NCBI GenBank assembly: GCA_030619365.1
Contig: JAUXBQ010000109.1
Coordinates: 1 to 8,298, forward strand
DNA: 8,298 nucleotides
Direction: 5' to 3'
Source of the DNA: a candidate division FCPU426 bacterium
GTDB lineage: Bacteria; Oederibacteriota; JAAXVQ01; JAUVAV01
How positions within the stretch are numbered: position 1 is the first letter of the stretch; the number at the start of each line of letters is the position of its first letter. A program made the translations under genes and the position numbers. The notes beneath the pieces were generated by a model. The model did not search any database and was not told the DNA's origin. It worked only from the letters and a program-made list of their open reading frames with translations. Of this stretch, positions 1 through 6,673 are shown one piece after another.

Positions 1-430
1 CCACCAGCGTGATCTCGGCAATCACTTCGGGATGCAGCTTAATTTTCACGGAATAAGTGCCCGTGGTTTTAATCGGCTCTTCCAGTTCCAGCTTGCGCTT
101 GTCCACGGTAATGCCTTTTTTGCCAAGCGCTTCCTCGATGTCTCCCACCGTAATGGAGCCGAACAGCTTACCGGCCTCGCCCACCTTGGAGGTGATGACC
201 AGGGGCTGGGCGGATATGGCTTCGGCCTGGTACTCGGCATCGCGCGTTTGGCGCCGGGCCTGGCCTGTCTTGCTGTTCAATTCCTGCTCCAGGCGTTTCA
301 AGTTGGCATTGGTCGCAACCAGGGCCAATTTTTTCGGGAGCAAATAGTTACGGCCATACCCTTCGGCCACGTTGATGGTGTCCCCGGCGCGCCCCACGTT
401 TCGTACGTCTTCGCGTAAAATGAGTTTCAT
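1..430 (-). CDS. rplI: 50S ribosomal protein L9 (3' end cut by window edge)
   Basis: Structural protein of the large ribosomal subunit, binding 23S rRNA near the L1 stalk base. The minus strand gives 143 codons from ATG at 428-430 before the window ends. The N-terminus MKLILREDVRNVG and the following GDTINVAEGYGRNYLLPK (about residues 16-33) are the L9 N-domain signature. A charged central helix (about 42-72) and the C-domain with GKLFGSIT (87-94) follow. L9 is usually near 148 residues, so only a few are missing. AGGAGG at 9 bases before the ATG supports the start. It is the last visible gene of the rpsF-ssb-rpsR-DUF2232-rplI operon, 50 bases downstream of the membrane-protein gene. The family is certain; only the C-terminal end is unseen. 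Confidence 0.97.
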   Translation of the reverse strand, partial: MKLILREDVRNVGRAGDTINVAEGYGRNYLLPKKLALVATNANLKRLEQELNSKTGQARRQTRDAEYQAEAISAQPLVITSKVGEAGKLFGSITVGDIEEALGKKGITVDKRKLELEEPIKTTGTYSVKIKLHPEVIAEITLV

Positions 431-480
431 GATGCCTTGCCTCCTGCGTGAACCTGCGTCATTTTCTCGCCCACCGGCCT

Positions 481-1242
481 TTACGCCGCGGGATGATCAG
501 GTGTTTTTTTTAGCCGGCGCCAGTCCCACCAGGTATCAAATATTCCCAGCAGCACGACGAAGATCAGGAGCGCCGGCACCAAGCCCATGATCAGCACCGC
601 CCCGATTTTCAAGGCAGGTGGTATGTTTTTCTGGTTGAAATAAAATATAATAACCGACAGTCCCACGACCAGGTAAATGCTTCCCATCACAATGAGCGCG
701 TTCAATCCCAGCCACCCCGGCCCGGACAGCCCCCGGGCGCCCAGTCCCAGGAAAACCAGCGCGGCGAGCAAAACCCAGATCATCTTTTCCCAAGCCGTCC
801 AGCGCGAAAACGGCGTTAGCGGCATTTGGGACCCGGGCAGATCCGGCGCCAGCCGGCGCTGCAGAAAATAACTAAAAGTGGAAAAGGCGGCTGCCATAAC
901 CGCCACCCAACCCACGATGGCATCCAAAAAGAACCGCCTGATCAGGGCCGCAGCCCGCTCAATCTCGTCCACTTCCCAGCCCAATTCCTGGTAAAAATCC
1001 ACCGAGGCCCTGAGCGAGGTTTCAAAACCCTGGCGCCACAGGGCAAGCACGTTTTGCTGAAGAACCAGACTGGTCATCACCAGGGTGAAAATCAGAAGGC
1101 CAAGAAACGTGACCGTGCTGACGATCACGCACCTGGGCGCCGCGAACCCCTGCTTCAGGCCGTACCATACGGCGCGTTGCGTAGCCAGGACCATGAGGAC
1201 GGTCCCCAAGGCCAAGATGCCTGTCGTCATCAGGGTTTGCAT
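481..1242 (-). CDS. DUF2232/YybS-like integral membrane protein
   Basis: Polytopic inner-membrane protein of unknown function, 253 residues. Six hydrophobic segments are visible at about residues 6-26, 40-64, 106-127, 153-172, 178-204 and 210-238. An amphipathic stretch (about 66-105) lies between the second and third. The C-terminal motif GIFDTWWDWRRL (about 234-245), with an aromatic/Asp/Arg pattern after the last helix, and the position between rpsR and rplI both match DUF2232 (YybS) proteins. Those are often about 300 residues with more helices, so this may be a short N-terminal variant. The ATG is 19 bases after the rpsR stop. An in-frame stop lies only 9 bases upstream of it, so no longer start is possible. 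No clear Shine-Dalgarno sequence is seen, so translation may be coupled to rpsR. The family call rests on the tail motif and synteny; the biochemical role is unknown. Confidence 0.8.
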   Translation of the reverse strand: MQTLMTTGILALGTVLMVLATQRAVWYGLKQGFAAPRCVIVSTVTFLGLLIFTLVMTSLVLQQNVLALWRQGFETSLRASVDFYQELGWEVDEIERAAALIRRFFLDAIVGWVAVMAAAFSTFSYFLQRRLAPDLPGSQMPLTPFSRWTAWEKMIWVLLAALVFLGLGARGLSGPGWLGLNALIVMGSIYLVVGLSVIIFYFNQKNIPPALKIGAVLIMGLVPALLIFVVLLGIFDTWWDWRRLKKTPDHPAA

Positions 1243-1261
1243 GCCGCCGGTTCACGCAAGC

Positions 1262-1522
1262 TTATTCAGCGGTATACGGCAGAAGGGCTAAGGCGCGAGC
1301 GCGCTTGATCGCAGTGGTCAGGAAGCGCTGATGCTTGGCGCAATTTCCGGAAATCCTCCGCGGAATGATTTTACCCCGGTCACTGATATAAAACTTGATG
1401 CGATCGACGTTCTTGTAGTCGATCTCCTTCACTTTATTGGCGCAAAAACGGCAGCTCTTACGATGCGGCCGCCTTCTCCGATGATCCCTGGGCTTGCCTC
1501 TAACGGGTGATGGCTTTGGCAC
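1262..1522 (-). CDS. rpsR: 30S ribosomal protein S18
   Basis: Small-subunit ribosomal protein that forms a heterodimer with S6 on the 16S rRNA platform. The 86-residue product has an Arg/His-rich N-terminus. The S18 core runs from about residue 22 (KSCRFC) through IDYKNVDRIKFYISDRGKI to the NCAKHQR motif at about 60-66, then the typical AIKRARALALLPY end. C24, C27, C61 and H64 form a CxxC...CxxH set, as in the cysteine-containing, possibly zinc-binding S18 variants. I chose the GTG at 1520-1522 because a perfect AGGAGG sits 7 bases upstream. A GTG nine codons earlier (1547-1549), with a weaker GAGGA, would give 95 residues. Either start keeps it between ssb and the DUF2232 gene in one operon. 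The family is certain; the start is likely but not proven. Confidence 0.95.
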   Translation of the reverse strand: MPKPSPVRGKPRDHRRRRPHRKSCRFCANKVKEIDYKNVDRIKFYISDRGKIIPRRISGNCAKHQRFLTTAIKRARALALLPYTAE

Positions 1523-1529
1523 TGCGCTT

Positions 1530-1535
1530 CCTCCT
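1530..1535 (-). promoter_or_regulatory. Shine-Dalgarno site of rpsR
   Basis: Perfect AGGAGG on the minus strand, 7 bases before the GTG at 1520-1522. It lies inside the longer reading frame that starts at 1549, so it favours the shorter S18 form. The alternative GTG has only GAGGA five bases upstream. Confidence 0.7.
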
Positions 1536-1566
1536 GACTCACGATTCACTATTGTCCTCGTTTACT

Positions 1567-2037
1567 TCAAAACGGTATATCGTCCTCGGCGCCGGTGCTG
1601 CCGCCGTTCACCGGCTGGGCTTCGCCTTCGCCGGCCCCGCGTCCGCGCTCGGACTCACCGCTGCTACGCTCGGACTCACCGCTGCTACGCTCGGACTCGC
1701 CGTCGCTGCGCTTTCCTAGAAACTGGACCCGGTCGGCCACGACTTCCAGGACCGAGCGTTTCTGCCCGTCATCGGTTTCCCATTGCCGGCTCTGCAATCG
1801 CCCTTCCACGAATATCGGCCGTCCCTTGGACAAATATTCCGCGCAATTCTCGGCTTGCTTCGCCCACACGACCACGTTCACGAAAGTGACTTCCTCTTTG
1901 GACTCACCGCTTTGGTTCTTATAGGTCCGGTTCACCGCCAGCCGAAGGTTGACCACCGCCGAACCGCTGGGTATGTAGCGCAGTTCCGGATCGCGCGTCA
2001 GGTTCCCCATGAGGAGGACGCGGTTATAATTAGCCAT
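1567..2037 (-). CDS. ssb: Single-stranded DNA-binding protein
   Basis: Coats single-stranded DNA during replication, recombination and repair, and recruits partner proteins through its C-terminal tip. The 156-residue product starts MANYNRVLLMGNLTRDPELRY, the classic SSB opening. The OB-fold runs to about residue 108, with FVNVVVWAKQAENCAEYLSKG (52-72) and VEGRLQSRQW (77-86) visible. A disordered Ser/Gly/Glu/Arg linker (about 110-140) is made of SSGESER-type repeats, and the protein ends in the acidic tip EDDIPF. The linker is short compared with the usual length of about 60 residues. ATG at 2035-2037 lies 3 bases after the rpsF stop. Its AGGAG is inside the last codons of rpsF, so the two genes are tightly coupled, as in most bacteria with this operon. 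The unusual part is the charged repeat linker encoded by tandem DNA repeats. Confidence 0.97.
   Translation of the reverse strand: MANYNRVLLMGNLTRDPELRYIPSGSAVVNLRLAVNRTYKNQSGESKEEVTFVNVVVWAKQAENCAEYLSKGRPIFVEGRLQSRQWETDDGQKRSVLEVVADRVQFLGKRSDGESERSSGESERSSGESERGRGAGEGEAQPVNGGSTGAEDDIPF
1646..1708 (+). repeat. 21-bp tandem repeat inside ssb linker
   Basis: Three contiguous 21-bp units at 1646-1666, 1667-1687 and 1688-1708. The first two are identical; the third diverges at its end. On the coding (minus) strand they encode SDGESER-SSGESER-SSGESER. The length is a multiple of three, so copy-number change keeps the frame and the acidic tip. Contiguous units without spacers rule out a CRISPR array. 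Confidence 0.9.
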
Positions 2038-2040
2038 GAC

Positions 2041-2517
2041 TTACTCCTGGGTTCCGTTGCCGGCCAGGGGTGCTTCCTGGGCCGGGGGGACAGGCGTTTC
2101 GATGGCCGCAACCGGTTCGGCTGTTTCGGTGGCCGCGACCGGCTCGGCTGTTTCGGTGGCCGCGACCGGCTCGGCCGTTTCCGGCGCCGGGGTTGCCTCG
2201 ATTTTCTTCGGTTCAGGCTTGCCGGGTTTAGAGGTGATCTTGGTGGAGAGGTATTTCATGACTTCATCACTGTTTTTCAGCAGGCGTTCCACCTCGGAAA
2301 TGGTTTCACCCCGGCCTTTATACTGGAAGAGGATATAGTAGGCAGAGTTCAGTTTGTTCACGGCGTAGGAGGTCTTCTTCACGCCCTGTTTTTCGATGAG
2401 CATTACTTCCCCGTACTTTTTTTCCACGCTTTCCCGCAACCGTCCCATGAACGCGTCAATCTCTTCCTCGCTTATCGTGGGCGGCAACAAAAACATTGTT
2501 TCATAAGGCGTTTTCAT
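2041..2517 (-). CDS. rpsF: 30S ribosomal protein S6 with extended repeat tail
   Basis: Small-subunit protein that pairs with S18 on the 16S rRNA platform. The 158-residue product has a ferredoxin-like core at residues 1-95: MKTPYETMFLLPP at the start, then GRLRESVEKKYGEV, KKTSYAVNKLNSAYYILFQY (48-66) and a final LKNSDEVMKYLSTKI. Residues 96-158 form a low-complexity, Ala/Pro/Glu-rich acidic tail containing three copies of ETAEPVAAT. S6 is often about 95-135 residues, so the tail is long. I chose ATG at 2515-2517 because MKxPYET matches the family. An in-frame TTG three codons upstream lies only 3 bases after the GGGAGG and would add three residues. It is the first gene of the operon, behind the promoter at 2575-2603. 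I saw no obvious S6:S18 autoregulatory leader motif in the roughly 50-base 5' leader. Confidence 0.97.
   Translation of the reverse strand: MKTPYETMFLLPPTISEEEIDAFMGRLRESVEKKYGEVMLIEKQGVKKTSYAVNKLNSAYYILFQYKGRGETISEVERLLKNSDEVMKYLSTKITSKPGKPEPKKIEATPAPETAEPVAATETAEPVAATETAEPVAAIETPVPPAQEAPLAGNGTQE
2096..2176 (+). repeat. 27-bp tandem repeat inside rpsF tail
   Basis: Three adjacent 27-bp units at 2096-2122, 2123-2149 and 2150-2176, nearly identical (units 2 and 3 differ at one base). They are followed by a degenerate partial copy. On the coding strand they encode (ETAEPVAAT)x3 in the S6 C-terminal tail. They stay in frame whatever the copy number. Confidence 0.9.
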
Positions 2518-2574
2518 TGGCAGCAACTACCTCCCTGGTAATCAATCGAGCAAATGTGCTTCTTTAAACGGGGA

Positions 2575-2603
2575 ATAATAGCATACCCCCTTTGGGGACG
2601 CAA
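2575..2603 (-). promoter_or_regulatory. Sigma70-type promoter of the rpsF-rplI operon
   Basis: On the minus strand, TTGCGT (2598-2603) and TATTAT (2575-2580) are separated by exactly 17 bases. Transcription would start near 2568 and give a leader of about 50 bases before the rpsF ATG. This is the only well-formed promoter seen between the upstream gene's terminator and rpsF. Confidence 0.7.
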
Positions 2604-2673
2604 TACTTTTATGCCCATTTTTTCATTTTTTTCAGGAATGGGTCGAATGGGCTGGTTACATTATAATATAGGT

Positions 2674-2705
2674 AAAAAGCCCCTTCTTGGCGAGGATGAG
2701 GGGGC
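2674..2705 (-). terminator. Rho-independent terminator after the phospholipase C-like gene
   Basis: Reading the minus strand after the stop at 2714, an 8-bp stem (arms 2698-2705 and 2679-2686, one G:U pair) with an 11-base loop is followed by five T residues (2674-2678). The outer arm overlaps a GGGGGCCCCC palindrome at 2700-2709. It separates the beta-helix/phospholipase-like unit from the ribosomal operon. Confidence 0.75.
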
Positions 2706-2713
2706 CCCCATAA

Positions 2714-3823
2714 TTATTTAGGTGCGTAACTGGTGGTGGCTTTTAACAGCACCAACCCGCTCATAGCCGTAGCCAGAATATACAGCCGTCCCAGGCTTGG
2801 GTTATTCGGTTTGAAACCCCGGCTGAAATGGTGGTAATCCTTGGCATAAGCGTGATAAGCATGCAAAGCCAGCCAAGTGACCAACTGCCGGATTTCCCAA
2901 TTTACAGCCGGCTTTCTTCCCCGGTCTCTCAAGCGCAGTCTTCCTGTTGGCGGACGCGGGTCTTCCCAATACCACTGCTTGGTTAGTTTTTTTACTTGTA
3001 AATGGAAATCCGGTTCCCGGTACACGCTTTTAATATGCTTGTCCAGCGCTTTTTCATATTCTACATGCCAATTGCCGCTGTACCCCGCGGCATGATGGGG
3101 GATGCCGGCATCCTGAATGGCATGCATGACCGGACCTAAGTACTCCAACCGCTTTGGGCCGGATTTCCGGAACTGCTCAAACCAATAGCGCGCCAGGTTA
3201 TCCACCGGCAGAAAAACGCTATAGGGAAACCCATGCCCTTTTTTCCCCCGGCCTCCGGCCAGGGGAAATCTGGCTGTCAACTCAGCTTGCTTATGGGCAT
3301 AAACTCCCTGGTCTTTGGGATAGGAATAATTTTTCAAAGCCGGAGAGCAATCTTTATACCATTGCCGGCCGGCCGCGTGAACGTACTCGTCATTTAACCA
3401 GTAACTTATCCCTTCATCGACTTTCAATCCCATGAGCTTGGCGCTAATATGCGCCAAACCCTGAGTAAGCTGGCCGGCCTTTTGATACTGCTCTTTATGC
3501 GCTGAACCCCGGTAATAACTGTACCCATCATAATCATCAAACAGGCCGGGCCCCTTTTTGATGTCAATATAGTGATTAAAGGCCGTAAGACTTAACCCCC
3601 CGGATTTAAAATGCGCCTTATCATCCAATGTCAGCCATTCTTTTTTATGAGGGTTATCCCGGCGTCCTTTGACATGCACAAATTCCACGTCCTGGAAATA
3701 GTCGGGATCGGCGCTGGACGCCGCCAGCAGCGCCGCTTTGGGACCGGTCAAGCGGGTGCCAGCAATTTGGTTCGCAATTTTAATGGCCAGCTTGGTGGTC
3801 TTGATATGGGCAATTTCGTTCAT
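2714..3823 (-). CDS. Zinc-dependent phospholipase C / S1-P1 nuclease-like protein
   Basis: Probable metal-dependent phosphodiester hydrolase-fold protein of 369 residues; substrate unknown. The diagnostic stretch is at about 229-257, LGPVMHAIQDAGIPHH...WHVEYE. H234, D238, H244, H253 and E257 reproduce the HxxxD-x5-H ... HxxxE ligand spacing of Bacillus cereus phospholipase C. H6 near the start, the Asp residues of SADPDY (37-42) and H84 of FNHYID may supply the remaining ligands. Unlike secreted members, I see no signal peptide; the protein starts MNEIAHIKTTKLAIK. A C-terminal hydrophobic stretch (about 347-360) might be a helix rather than an anchor. The gene starts 15 bases after the stop of the beta-helix gene, has no strong Shine-Dalgarno sequence and is followed by a terminator, so it is likely cotranscribed. 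The fold call is fairly good; enzyme activity is inferred. Confidence 0.7.
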   Translation of the reverse strand: MNEIAHIKTTKLAIKIANQIAGTRLTGPKAALLAASSADPDYFQDVEFVHVKGRRDNPHKKEWLTLDDKAHFKSGGLSLTAFNHYIDIKKGPGLFDDYDGYSYYRGSAHKEQYQKAGQLTQGLAHISAKLMGLKVDEGISYWLNDEYVHAAGRQWYKDCSPALKNYSYPKDQGVYAHKQAELTARFPLAGGRGKKGHGFPYSVFLPVDNLARYWFEQFRKSGPKRLEYLGPVMHAIQDAGIPHHAAGYSGNWHVEYEKALDKHIKSVYREPDFHLQVKKLTKQWYWEDPRPPTGRLRLRDRGRKPAVNWEIRQLVTWLALHAYHAYAKDYHHFSRGFKPNNPSLGRLYILATAMSGLVLLKATTSYAPK

Positions 3824-3838
3824 GAATGCGGGACGTGG

Positions 3839-6616
3839 TTACGGTTTCACTATTGCGATTTTTTGCATGCCCAATTCACTGCCATCCACCAATACCCGGA
3901 CAAGATAAATGCCCGGCGCAATGGAAGCGCAATCCCAGTCAAGCACCTGGCCCCGCCCGGCGGGCAAAGTGCGCGTGATTTGGGCGATCCGCTCACCAAT
4001 CAAGTTATAAATATCCAAATGAACTTCCGCGGCGGCTTCCAGGTGAATCAGGAAATGCATTTCATCTGCCGCCGGATTGGGATAGGCCAGTACTGCATTT
4101 TCGCCCAGATCAACATTGCCCAGCGAGTTGGTCGGTGTGGCGCTCGGCGAGGCGGTGGCAGTGGGCGAGGGTGTGGCGGTTAGGGTGATAGTGGCGGTTA
4201 AGGTGATGGTGGCGGTCAGGGTAATGCTGGGTGTGGCGGTAAAGGTTGCGGAATGGGTAGGCGTGGCGGTGGGTGTCGCGGTCAGGGTGATACTGGGTGT
4301 GATTGTAGCGGTCGGTGAGTCTGTGGGCGTGGCGGTTGCGGTCGGCGTAAAGGTCAGGGTCGGCGGCGGCAGGACTATCGCGTTTTGACAAAACTGCGAA
4401 GTGTTGTTGCTCGGATCGGTGGCCGTGGCGCAAACATACTGGCCAACCAGGATAGACGGGGACGGCAGTGTCCAATTGCCCGAGCCGTCCGCTGTGGCAG
4501 TGCCCAAATACTCTAGGCTGCCGCCTTCGTTGACGAGCACAGGTTCTGCGCGAAAAACCTCAACCGTATCATTGGCTTGGGCGGTCCCGGCAATGGCCAG
4601 CGTATGGGCAGAGGTAATTACCGGCCGGGATTTGCTGTTATTCGCGCTATTGGCCTCAATGTCGATGCCGCCCGCGCTGAAGGCGGAGATGGTATTGCCA
4701 AATATGCCGACACGCATGGCATTCACGGAGGCCAACATAATACCGACGCTGCAATTGGCAATTAAATTACCCTGTCCGCTTTTTTTAATTCCCACGAAGT
4801 TATCCGCGGAGTAACCCAGGATGCCGATTGAGGGCGGTGTGGTAGAAGTGCTCAAGTCGGTATGCACGCCGAGCAGGTTGCCGGTGATGGTATTGCCCGC
4901 GGAATTGTCCCTAAAGGAAATTCCGAAAGCATAACCCGTGATATAATTTCCCTGGCCCGCCGCGGTTCCACCGATGATGCAATCGTATGCCTCATAAAGG
5001 CTGATAGCGGAATAGCCGCCACCATTGGGAATGGTCGTGGTTCCGTTGGGAGCCAGGCCGAGATAATTGCCCTGAATGACATGTCCGTAAGTGGGACCGG
5101 AATTGGCATAGATGCTGATGCCATCGCGCGTATTTCCGGAAATAATATTTCCCAAGCCCGGTTGGTTTCCGCCGATGCAGGTATTGCGGGCACTGGTATT
5201 AATACTGATGCCGGAGTAATTGGGAACCGGTGTGGCGCTGGCGTTTAATCCGATGGTATTGCCGGCAATGGTATTGCCGCTGCCGTCTGAAAGGGAGATG
5301 CCCGGTCTGGAGCCGTTGCTATGTCCGGAGATGATATTTCCCATTTGCTGGCTGCCGCCGTTATTGAGTCCGCCGATAAGATTGTGATCACCGGTAATCC
5401 AGATACCCACACCGCCGCTGCTTACGGCATTGGCGCCGGCTGAGTCCAAACCGATAATATTGCCGCATACTGTATTGCCGTAACCGCCCATAGAAATATC
5501 CGAACCGGTGTTGCTGGAAATGACATTGCCTGCCAAGGGCAGTGTGGCCAGATTACCGCCGATCAGATTGGATTGTCCGCTGATGAGGGCGATGCCATTA
5601 TCATTGGAGAAAGCCGCATCAGCAGCGTTGAGACCGATAATATTATTTTGTATTTGATTGCCGGAAGCGGCATTGTTTAAGCGTATACCGTCCCCTCCGA
5701 AAGTGCCGTTGTTATTGCCGCTGATGATGTTTTCATATCCGCTTTGCGGCAGCCCGATATAATTCCCAACAGCACCGTTGATGGTTATCCCGTAGTGATT
5801 GGATTTTGCCATTCCCTGGCCAACATCCAGACCGATGATGTTGCCGCATATCGTATTTCCCATAACTGTTGCGCCGATCAGATAGATGCCAAAGAGGGTA
5901 TTGCCGGAAATAACATTACTCTCCCCGCTGCTGCTGTTGCCGCCGATATAATTAGCGCTGGAGTTCCCGATAATATTAATGCCGCCATAGTTGGGAAGGG
6001 CTGTTGTACCGTCACTGGCCAGCCCGATTAAATTATTCTGAATACTCGAGGCAACAACATTATTCAAGTAAATACCATAACCGCCATAAGCGGTTTGAAC
6101 ATTGCCGGAAATGACATTGGAATGTCCGGGCAGGCCGATTTGATGACCGCTTCCATCGCGGATGTAAATACCGGCGGAAGAATGGCCGTGACCTGTATTG
6201 TCGGCATAATCAGTGCCAATGCGGCAGTCCTGAATTGTACAGGAAGACGCACCGTCGATATAAACGCCATAATAAGCGTTCACAATGGCCAATCCGCTGA
6301 TTACGGTGTTGGAACCTGTGGAGGTAATCCAGAAAACAGCATTCGAAGGGGCGGCATAAGCGCCGATGGTCTGGCCGCTGCCCATGATGGTCAATTGCTG
6401 GTTGACCATCAAATGGGAATAAACCGAGATGGAGTTTGAAATTGCAAAAATAATGGTATCCCCTGGAGCGGAAAGGGTCTCAATCGCTTCCCGCAAAGTT
6501 CCCGCACCGCTATCCTCGTGACTGGTAACCGTGAGGGTCGCGGCCAGGGCAGGGCTGGTGATGCCGGCCACCATGGCGAATAAAAGAAAAGGGATGAAGA
6601 GAAAGGACTTTTTCAT
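3839..6616 (-). CDS. Secreted right-handed beta-helix protein with T9SS-like C-terminal sorting domain
   Basis: Large exported protein, about 925 residues, probably surface-attached or released; ligand or substrate unknown. A signal peptide (MKKS, hydrophobic core, SPALA with cleavage near residue 25) is followed by a TLREAI motif (40-45) of the CSLREA type. A parallel beta-helix of about 60-645 has recurring NVISGN and NxIGL signatures. An Ig-like domain (about 661-748), a Thr/Pro/Ala linker (750-833) and a C-terminal domain (836-925) follow. The last contains YPNPAADE (845-852), GERI and a final KIAIVKP, resembling type IX secretion sorting or FlgD-Ig-like tails. I chose ATG 6614-6616 because AGGAG sits 6 bases upstream and the signal peptide begins there; an ATG 22 codons earlier would bury the signal. 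No catalytic residues are obvious, so adhesion or polysaccharide binding is as likely as an enzyme. Confidence 0.88.
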   Translation of the reverse strand: MKKSFLFIPFLLFAMVAGITSPALAATLTVTSHEDSGAGTLREAIETLSAPGDTIIFAISNSISVYSHLMVNQQLTIMGSGQTIGAYAAPSNAVFWITSTGSNTVISGLAIVNAYYGVYIDGASSCTIQDCRIGTDYADNTGHGHSSAGIYIRDGSGHQIGLPGHSNVISGNVQTAYGGYGIYLNNVVASSIQNNLIGLASDGTTALPNYGGINIIGNSSANYIGGNSSSGESNVISGNTLFGIYLIGATVMGNTICGNIIGLDVGQGMAKSNHYGITINGAVGNYIGLPQSGYENIISGNNNGTFGGDGIRLNNAASGNQIQNNIIGLNAADAAFSNDNGIALISGQSNLIGGNLATLPLAGNVISSNTGSDISMGGYGNTVCGNIIGLDSAGANAVSSGGVGIWITGDHNLIGGLNNGGSQQMGNIISGHSNGSRPGISLSDGSGNTIAGNTIGLNASATPVPNYSGISINTSARNTCIGGNQPGLGNIISGNTRDGISIYANSGPTYGHVIQGNYLGLAPNGTTTIPNGGGYSAISLYEAYDCIIGGTAAGQGNYITGYAFGISFRDNSAGNTITGNLLGVHTDLSTSTTPPSIGILGYSADNFVGIKKSGQGNLIANCSVGIMLASVNAMRVGIFGNTISAFSAGGIDIEANSANNSKSRPVITSAHTLAIAGTAQANDTVEVFRAEPVLVNEGGSLEYLGTATADGSGNWTLPSPSILVGQYVCATATDPSNNTSQFCQNAIVLPPPTLTFTPTATATPTDSPTATITPSITLTATPTATPTHSATFTATPSITLTATITLTATITLTATPSPTATASPSATPTNSLGNVDLGENAVLAYPNPAADEMHFLIHLEAAAEVHLDIYNLIGERIAQITRTLPAGRGQVLDWDCASIAPGIYLVRVLVDGSELGMQKIAIVKP
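4118..4369 (+). repeat. Thr/Pro-linker repeat DNA, with 18-bp core repeat
   Basis: Low-complexity tract encoding the linker (residues 750-833) between the Ig-like and sorting domains of the beta-helix protein. The clearest part is three 18-bp units at 4173-4190, 4191-4208 and 4209-4226, each encoding TITLTA. Around it are longer imperfect duplications of SITLTATPT-type segments. The strand-flipped frame is rich in Val/Gly and is only a shadow. Confidence 0.85.
4697..6139 (-). repeat. Eight-copy module array of about 65 residues in the beta-helix
   Basis: Within the beta-helix, NVISGN or a variant recurs at residues 167, 234, 296, 364, 427, 490, 557 and 617 (spacing 60-68). A GNxIGL-type motif alternates with it at about 197, 261, 327, 388, 455, 519 and 582. 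The last copy is degenerate (NLIANC). This is protein-level repetition; at DNA level the copies are diverged, so the array is old. Similar IGG...NVISGN...IGxD repeats are widespread in bacterial beta-helix proteins. Confidence 0.8.
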
Positions 6617-6622
6617 GAAGAA

Positions 6623-6627
6623 CTCCT
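6623..6627 (-). promoter_or_regulatory. Shine-Dalgarno site of the beta-helix gene
   Basis: AGGAG on the minus strand, six bases before the ATG at 6614-6616. It fixes the start at the first residue of the signal peptide rather than at the in-frame ATG at 6682. Confidence 0.8.
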
Positions 6628-6673
6628 GTTGATTAATAATATCCCTGATTGAAGGGGACAAAAACACTCTCCT

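Noticed and set aside
1646..1708. Repeat array as a CRISPR
   Set aside because: The units are contiguous, have no spacers and encode the SSB linker in frame.
2613..2652. Hairpin GCCCATT/AATGGGC as a leader attenuator of rpsF
   Set aside because: It lies upstream of the best promoter, so it would not be in the rpsF transcript. The stem is only 7 bp with a 26-base loop.
2662..2667. Perfect TATAAT on the plus strand between rpsF and the phospholipase-like gene
   Set aside because: No acceptable -35 box lies 16-18 bases upstream on either strand, and no plus-strand gene follows. The tract is simply AT-rich.
4110..4475. Alternative frames across the Thr/Pro linker, including a His/Arg-rich and a Val/Gly-rich open frame
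   Set aside because: Both are by-products of the low-complexity repeat DNA that encodes the linker.
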